Source: Capitulum mitella
Lineage: Eukaryota > Arthropoda > Thecostraca > Pollicipedomorpha > Pollicipedidae
DNA length: 64,000 nucleotides
NCBI GenBank assembly: GCA_030062745.1
Contig: CP099846.1
Span: 2,604,001 to 2,668,000 of the forward strand
Direction: 5' to 3'
The translations under genes and the position numbers were made by a program. The notes beneath the pieces are model-generated. The model was not told the origin of the DNA and made no database searches. It saw only the letters and a list, made by a program, of their open reading frames with translations. Below are positions 57,353-64,000 of this stretch, piece by piece (the stretch's first letter is position 1; each line of letters begins with the position of its first letter).

Positions 57353-57405
57353 TTATTATATTTAAAAAAAAAAATTTTATAATATATAAAAATAAATTAT
57401 TATTT

Positions 57406-57438
<33 letters not shown>

Positions 57439-57545
57439 GTTTTTTTAAATTTTTTTATAAATCAAAAAAATAAAAATTTTTTTTTTTTTTAAAATTTTGT
57501 GCGTTTTTTTTTAAATTCAAACCCAAAATATATATTATATAAAAA
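57243..57545. other. T/A homopolymer block, suspected assembly error
   Basis: Long T and A runs with sporadic G or AT breaks, of the same character as 35967-36172. Confidence 0.5.
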
Positions 57546-57739
57546 AATGCCCTCTACTTGTGTACCAAGTTTCAGCTTGATATCAGGTCAGGTCACGGAG
57601 CTATGACCTAAAATGTCAGTGCACGTACCCTATATCGCAAAAGCCAAAAAATAAATTTTTTGGAATAGAGTGAATTTCATCGATTAAAAACGTTTACAGA
57701 TAATATTGAATGCACACGACATCATTCCAAGTGACCCCA

Positions 57740-57772
57740 AGGTCACTGGAGGTCATTTAAGGTCAAAGGTCA
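57740..57772 (+). promoter_or_regulatory. AGGTCA cluster DR4-DR4-DR1
   Basis: Perfect AGGTCA at 57740, 57750, 57760 and 57767: spacers of 4, 4 and 1 bases. Direct repeats of AGGTCA are nuclear-receptor half-sites. Function here is an inference. Confidence 0.5.
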
Positions 57773-58692
57773 CAAGTTGATCTGAGAAACGTGTGACCAT
57801 GACATTTCCCCCTTTTTTATGTCCCTGGCACCGCCTATGCTAACATTATACAAACATTGTAATGCGATTTGTACTTCTTTAGCATAATATGACTAGCAGA
57901 AGCTAAAAAAGTGTTTTGGCCTCTTTTGTTCATTCCGTTATTGGAAAACTAATCCCCCTATTTTTGAAACCCTGTGAACGCCCATGAATTTTCTCAAAAT
58001 TTCAAATTTGCATATCCATGGTAAAAGCCCTATCTATAATCTCTCGATTGATGCCAGTTTCATCGAAATCGGTCTATAAACAACGGAGTTATAAGAAGTC
58101 AAAAAGTACCCCCCATTTTGACATTTTTGTCCCCCTGTATCCACAAATTTCAAAATTTTGAAAATTTCTTTTTATAAAAATGTAGTTCACGTCACGGAAA
58201 ATCGATTGCCGTTTGTTGCGATGAAATCGGATAAGTAGTTCTCGAGATCTCAGGGGGGGGGGGGCCGAATCCGCCCCCCCTGCCGGGAATCGGCCATACC
58301 GTCTAGCCCTCCGGGAATAGGGTTAACTCAACGTTTCGGTGTATATATTGAACAAATCTGGGAAATTAGACGTGTATCGGCATCTGCGGACCTTTACTTG
58401 TGCGCTAGTGCCTTTATCTAGGCGTTTTTAGTCACAGCCCTTGAGATTCAGGCCATTTCTCGGTCCCATACAATCGGCTATGAGAAAACATATATAGGAC
58501 GTAAACTGCTTACATATTATCTAAAACTAAAAATGAGACCAGTTTCGAGCTCTACTCATCACAAGCTTTCCAACGGTATGCTTATTTTTATCGTGCGACC
58601 AACTGTTCGTGAGTTAGAGGGGGCAGTCAACTGCCCCCCCAGACGTTTATGTTCGAAACGGACCGACGGTCGTGCGCGGGTTAATAGAGGTT

Positions 58693-58781
58693 AAACGAGG
58701 TTAATATTATTATTTAAGCTGCACATCTAGTGCGCCAAAGACGCTAAATGTGCAGCTTAAACAATAATATTAACCTCGTTT
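58693..58781. repeat. 34-bp near-perfect hairpin
   Basis: Arms 58693-58726 and 58748-58781 pair at 33 of 34 positions around a 21-base loop. It joins the end of TTAA copy 5 to the start of family B. Confidence 0.95.
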
Positions 58782-59945
58782 TTACCCAGTTTCTTGCCAT
58801 CTGAGCCAACACTTCATCTGATAAATACGCTGGAAGCACTGGGACTGCAGTCTCCAAGCGAACGTTTCAAATGCCTATTGGCCTCGCATGCAGTAGGACG
58901 CATTCCCCTTTCGCGCATATATATCTAGACCTATTTACAGGAATGTTCAAGATATATTTTAATGTTTTTGTGCTCTTGGTTTGAAATTTGGTTCAGAAAT
59001 GGGAATTTCTGAAGCTGGGATGATAGGACCCGTAAGGCCCTTGGCTTAGATCACGTCACTGGGCCACCTTCCCGACATACCGACACTATCCCGTGGAAGG
59101 AGAGTGTTTTATAGCTGGCAGCTGCTTTGCAGAGGAGCATCGTTTCCGGCCCTTGCATATGCCTTCTGGTAGGTACATACATGCCGAGAGGCAACTTATC
59201 TTTCCCGGTCAGGGCTCACCGCCACCTGCCGGAGGGGTGTTTGTCTGGGGACTGGACACCCTTTGCCGTGGAGTGGGTTTGCCTTTCCCGGCAAGGGGAG
59301 TCTCTTTAGACGAATACCAGGGGCCCTTCGTGTACCAAAAAAATTACGTCCTGGGAGGCTGACACCCCTATTACCTCCCTGGCTGGTATAGGTTCAAGTG
59401 CTTGTGCACAGGAAGGTATACTGGCATTTACAAGCACTAACAAAACGATTTTGTTCTGATTCTCTTCTGGTCCAAGGCCTGTCTCTGGCTCCGCCTTACT
59501 TCTTCTTTTTCAGTCCATCTCTATCTAGACGTAGTTTTTTATAACGTTTTTGGGATCCCAAAATCGGAGAGTGCCTCAAACCCAGCTCCATCGAACAATT
59601 TCATTTTCAGCTATAAACAAAATGAGTTGGCTTGGATCAGGATCGGCAAAAACACGCGAAACGCGACTTGTTAACTTTTTGTACATCTTCATTGGCATCA
59701 ACGTCAAAAAATGATTTTTACAGATGCACAGAATTGATCAAGGAACTCAGCATCGCAACTTTAGAAGCAATGAAGTTTGAAACCGGGGGGCGCCATAACC
59801 AGTTCCTCTTTCAAGGCCATGCTGCCAAAAACGTGTACGGGGCATGCGGACATTTTTGCATCGGCAAAAAGATACGTTTTCCTCCATGTCTTTGGATGAG
59901 GGGTACTTTGCCCCGTTGCCCCTCCCCGCTTCCACCGCCACTAGA
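58765..59945 (+). mobile_element. repeat family B, fullest copy
   Basis: Runs from TTTTTACCCAGTTTCTTGCC to CCCCGCTTCCACCGCCACT. Shares ordered blocks with 50.4-52 kb and 54.4-55.4 kb. Coding capacity not recognised and class unknown. Confidence 0.8.
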
Positions 59946-62900
59946 ACTATTAATGTTTTATAGCATCAGGGGTTATGAACCATAAGCAGTTATGAACATT
60001 AAGGGCTGTGATACGCCCCTGGCCCAACGGGCTTTGTGCTGCGCGAATTGGGAGGCGCTTTCTGCAACGTTGTCCCACTTGACAATATTATCGTACCTGC
60101 AATCAAACCAAGCTGCAGAATGCATGCTGCATTAAGTCGACCTTGTGCCATGAAAAAGCAGATACCAATCTTGAGCGTTACGCCTTATGCACAGTGCACG
60201 ATCGAGCGGTACCAGGCCTGACTTCATGTGAAGAGTCGTGACGTCAATGGACTGTCCATAACTGGCCAATTCCGTAGACAAGGAGTGGGGAGGTTCCCAG
60301 GAGTCGTCCCTGCTGCACGTCTGCTCAGGTCAGAATCGAATGGTAAGATTTACTGTTTTGCGATGTTTTTTCCCCCTTTTTCTCTTTTTTCTCTATCTCT
60401 CCCCTCTCTCTTACTCTCCATTCCCTCTCAATCTCAATCAATTTCCCTCCCTCGCTCACTCCCGCTCTTCCCGAATAAAGGGAAGTTGTAGAACTAAAAA
60501 CCAGCTCCCAGAATTAAACCCCCGAAGTCAAAACAGGGGGCCTAACATACGTTTAAAACAAACATACAGGCTCCAAAAACTATCGAAAACATTCCATCCC
60601 CTATAAAGAGAAAAGCTAGCTACGTGCTAGGCGCCAGCTCCACTACATTACCATTTAGTGCTTCCTCATGCAGATTTCTGCGCCACCCACAAGGTTGTTC
60701 CATACCTGGAACATTGCAACACTGCGTTGTGAATCATGCATAACGCTGAAAGAGCCATGAGTGTTATACACTCCTACGGCGCAGCGTTTTACCGCAGGAA
60801 CATCACTGCTGGCGAGTTCAGCTGTTATGTCTTTTTGAGACGTGTGTATAGTTTATGTGCAAGTGCGGGTGGGTTCATACGTTTGGTCTTCACCGACATC
60901 TGCCGACTGGTCCATCTGCTTTGTCTCCAGAGACAGCGACAGAACAGATCAGCTGCCGGCCTGGCTTTGTGTTCAACTGATGATCCTCGCACGAAAGCCA
61001 TGCAACAGAAAACCATGCAATGGCAGTAGAATAAACTCAGACAGCTATCTCTTGTTCCGGCTTCTGCTTCTGAGCACCCTCGAGGTTTTTTCTATGTTGC
61101 TTCCTACCGCCTGAGACGCTGCTATGTACGAACGAGTCCCAGGCCTTCTTTGCAGAAGCTTCGTTGGAACGGATGTGAACAGGCATGGACTGCATACGCA
61201 TGACATTCATTTCCGCAATTTCCCCTGACGCATTCAAACGCTTTATGAGCGATTGATTGATCACTCTTTTGATTTAATTGATCATGGCTTTTCACATGGA
61301 TAAAGATTATATGATGTGACAGACTTGTGGTAAAGGTAAAACAAAAAGAAAAACGCTGAAATTATTCCAAGATACTAGAGAAGCTCCGGCGTTCGTCAAA
61401 TAACCTTCATCTCTGATCCATATCACGCCCAATCTCCAGCTTATTCCAAGTAGAATGCACGGCGTGCCCCTGACATCAGCGCCACCCACACCACACCATT
61501 ACCAGCAGTGCAGGCGGTCTCCTGCCCCACTTTTTCATGACCCTGAGCCGCCCCCAGTTCAGATCCCGGCTTCTCGCGATGGCTCGAGGTTTGACCGCTG
61601 GCGTTCCAACAATTAGGGCGGAGTCGCCGGTGAAATAACCCGTAAGTCTATCGTCAAGGTTTGCAGAATGCCGCAGGTACATCACGCCATCCTAAAGGTA
61701 TTTTGTATCTTCGAAAGGGCGTGATCTTTCGACAGAATGATCCAGAAGCTTTTCGCCATAAGCAGCAGTCGAACAAACAGTACAATTCAAGCCATGTCAC
61801 GTTTGTCGAAGGACACAGAATTTTTTATTTGACTTGATTTCCATGGCATGGACAGAGACTGAGTTCAAGACGAACCATGAACGGGTCTTCATTTCATTAA
61901 AGCGATTGACTGCACATGTTTGTGATGGGCTATAACGCTCAAGAAACGTTAGGACCACATGAATCTTGTGAACAGACAGTGCGCAACCGTGGCTTGCAGA
62001 GGGAAAAAGAAACGTACTCCTGACTTGGACATGTAGTGAAGAACCCCGAAGGAAAAGGTAGCGGGTCTGTCAGGCAGCTAGTTGTCATCAGCCAGAGCTT
62101 CTATTTATTTCCAGGTATTATTACAAGTTACACAGACAGATTAAAACCGGCGACATCCAGCTGATATTCAGATATTCATTGCTCTGGGTAAAAACAGAGC
62201 ATTGTTCTGTGGCCATTGGCGCCGGCGTATGAATGCGCAAGCTGCATGTCTTTGTCTTCATTTAGATACTGCAGCGTATAACACGCAATAAGCAATGACA
62301 CCAAACCCAATTCGCCATGGAGCTGCATTTTGGTGAAGCAGTGGTCGTTGGCGTCTCACAGTTACCTAGTGAAGACAAGACGTTTTGTGTCCAATGGATG
62401 CATGGAGCGCAAGAATTCGATCAGTTCTTGGGCAAAGTCAGGCAGCATATGGGAGTTTTTACATCCCATTTCTAAAAGATTCTATGCAGCATATGATTAA
62501 GATAGCATCAAAGTATGACGATGTTACTAAATTAAAGATTTCCAGAGGAAACGTGGTAAAAACTAGGGAGATTCCGGCGCGCTTATCCACAGATCCGCTG
62601 TTCATTATGACCTCGTGCCTCTGAGAGCAGGCTGCACGAGTGCCCGGCTGGCCAAAACTGTTTTTACTTGACAGCGTCAGACGTTCCGTGTGCCAGGCGT
62701 TTGGTGACCAAGGTCGCAGATTAGAGTTGCGTGCTGATAACATCCGGCCCCGGGACCGCCCGCAGGCGTCCTTCCGTTCTATCCGACACGTTTCGGAGCG
62801 CCCTGCTCTTCCGGTCTACGCCTCTCCGCGCTCTCTCTTCACAGTTGGCCAGCGCTGGCTGTGTGTGGAGGTGGTGTACGTCCCTCGCATTTACCCTCGG

Positions 62901-63388
62901 CTGTGGTGGCGTATTCATCTCATCCTAATGCGTGCCTTGAGCAATGGGCGTGCGTGGAGACCCTGGGCCAAATGGCTCGGACACTAACAAAGCAGTTCCA
63001 GCTTAATTGGTCTTCGGTGTTCGAGGCATTGCGTTCATCGTTCACTAAATGTCACCCACATCATTTTTGCTGCTGTCGTAAATGTCTATTCCCGTAGGCG
63101 TCCTTGTTACCCACTCCTACCATGACCGTCTTCGCCTCTGTCAAGTACCGAAATATTCGTTACATATAGCCACAAGTAAGTCCTATGCGATTATTAATCT
63201 CTAGCTACCAGATATTTTACTGTTCTTCGAAACCAATAGGGTCGAAAAAAATGTGTTCCAAAGTTCTTTTTTTTGTTATCGGTTGGAGTAGTTGCAAATG
63301 AACAAGGCCAAACGCGCAGATGCAATTCGACCTAATTTTTATCACTTTCAGCTGGGCCATAAGACGTCCGGCCCACGTTTCTGCGTCC
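59946..63388. other. 3.4 kb without a recognised gene
   Basis: Contains a pyrimidine-rich stretch (60366-60470), one TGACGTCA (60238-60245) and small open frames (60736-61029, 62385-62624, 62640-62987). None has a domain I can name. Confidence 0.45.
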
Positions 63389-64000
63389 CTCCCGGAGGTC
63401 GGCTCTCCACTTGTGCGGGGCAAAGGCTGGTTCACTGATGCGCGTCTCCACCCTGACGGGCTCAAGTAACGTGGAGGCCGTGCCATTCAGGACCGGGCCC
63501 TTAGCAACACCGGGCGGAAATCAACACCGACCGACTCCGTACCCAGACATCACCATTTAAAATCGACACGCCCGGGATCTGCTCGGAACCTTCCACGGCC
63601 GACGGGGTGCTCACGGTGCCACGGCGTTAGAGACTCGACCTGTCCTGGCTGAATGGCCGGAGGGGGAGGCGCCTGCCTGGTACGGCCCTGAGCCTCCGCA
63701 GCAGCGGCAGCGGCGGCGCCCACGAGCGCCAGCCCACGCGGACGTCACCGGGGACCTGCTGGACATCCCCACATAGTCTCCGCAGCCTCCCCCCCCCCGA
63801 CGTAGCCGCGACCTTGACCTGCTTGGATCGGGACTCGGGGATAAAGGAAGGAGCCGCGCGGTCGCCGAGTCAGTACGATCCAGACGGAGACCTTTGGAGG
63901 AACCATCGTGACATTTGGCGACTAAGGTAGGAGGGGGGAGCTCTGCACTGGAGTTGGAACAATGTCGCGGCCGCTTATTTTAAGGCTTATTTTTGTAAGT
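63389..64000 (+). repeat. P1+P2 block, 5' region of a second repeat-protein locus (runs off window)
   Basis: P1 (63389-63728) and P2 (63731-63926) are contiguous here, followed by the donor-like CTAAG|GTAGG and about 70 bp of the same intron-like sequence as 39684-39615 (GTCG(C/T)GGC(C/T)GCTTATTTTAA). This supports the order P1-P2-intron-gene. Alternatively, P1+P2 is an LTR ending GTGACA with a TGGCGACTAAGG primer-binding site. Confidence 0.7.

Larger units (their letters stand above)
57121..58322. mobile_element. second TTAA-type element nested in copy 5
   Basis: Other copies read GTGTCTTTAACTCAACG. Here GTGTCTTTA is followed by 1.2 kb of foreign DNA ending AATAGGG, and then TTAACTCAACG. 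Insertion at TTAA with GGG-TTAA at the right end fits a piggyBac-type event. It contains a T/A-rich block (57243-57545) and AGGTCA clusters. Confidence 0.75.
56264..58684 (-). mobile_element. TTAA-family element, copy 5, inverted and interrupted
   Basis: TTAA at 56264-56267 and 58681-58684. Minus-strand orientation: GTGCGCGGG-TTAA at the right, TTAA-ACCGTCTCCGACTGGG at the left. The body is split at an internal TTAA by a 1.2-kb insertion (57121-58322). Confidence 0.88.

Overview
This window is animal nuclear DNA, most likely from an arthropod, possibly a crustacean. The only gene I identify with near certainty is a complete Rab5 small GTPase on the minus strand (2956-6876). It is split by three GT-AG introns, and its body sequence ([19 protein letters not shown]) looks arthropod-like. 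Degenerate CCTAA/TTAGG-type units at 55630-55656 also fit an arthropod. Nothing resembles a prokaryotic operon, a phage or a CRISPR array. Most of the open frames in the window are by-products of GC-rich sequence or of tandem repeats.

Layout. 1-2.2 kb: GC-rich minisatellites and one candidate exon. 2.3-7 kb: Rab5, whose intron 2 carries CRE-like tandem repeats and half of a long-TIR element. 7-10.6 kb: an AT-rich, almost CpG-free block containing the full copy of that element. 10.6-17 kb: a tRNA-His-derived SINE, a candidate exon and the first of five copies of a ~1.2-kb family inserted at TTAA. 17.2-17.8 kb: a perfect (CA)317. 18.4-24.3 kb: a decayed CR1/L2-like LINE interrupted by a TTAA element and a 143-bp tandem array. 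25.2-26.7 kb: a frameshifted pogo/Tigger transposase. 31.3-33.5 kb: an I-group LINE (RT plus RNase H) on the minus strand. 34.7-35.6 kb: a degenerate minisatellite. 35.8-37 kb: TTAA copy 3.

37.5-39.9 kb is the most novel locus: a gene for a secreted, repetitive Gly/Tyr/Cys/His-rich protein. It has a signal peptide, ten 24-residue repeats and an acidic Tyr-rich tail. It lies inside a 2.1-kb segment bounded by short inverted repeats, and that segment appears inverted relative to a related locus entering at 63.4 kb. 40-53 kb: further LINE fragments, a candidate cystine-rich exon (43252-43441) and several tandem arrays, including inverted AAATGGCG arrays at 52.7-54.4 kb. 54.4-60 kb: copies of a second ~1.2-kb dispersed family, and TTAA copy 5 with another TTAA element nested in it. 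60-63.4 kb: no recognisable gene. 63.4-64 kb: the 5' region of a probable second copy of the 39-kb locus, running off the end of the window.

Functionally, Rab5 acts in early-endosome trafficking. The repeat-protein gene looks like a structural or adhesive secretory product, which is an inference from composition. The rest of the window is mainly a record of successive transposon insertions. No database search was possible, so family calls rest on motifs read directly from the sequence.
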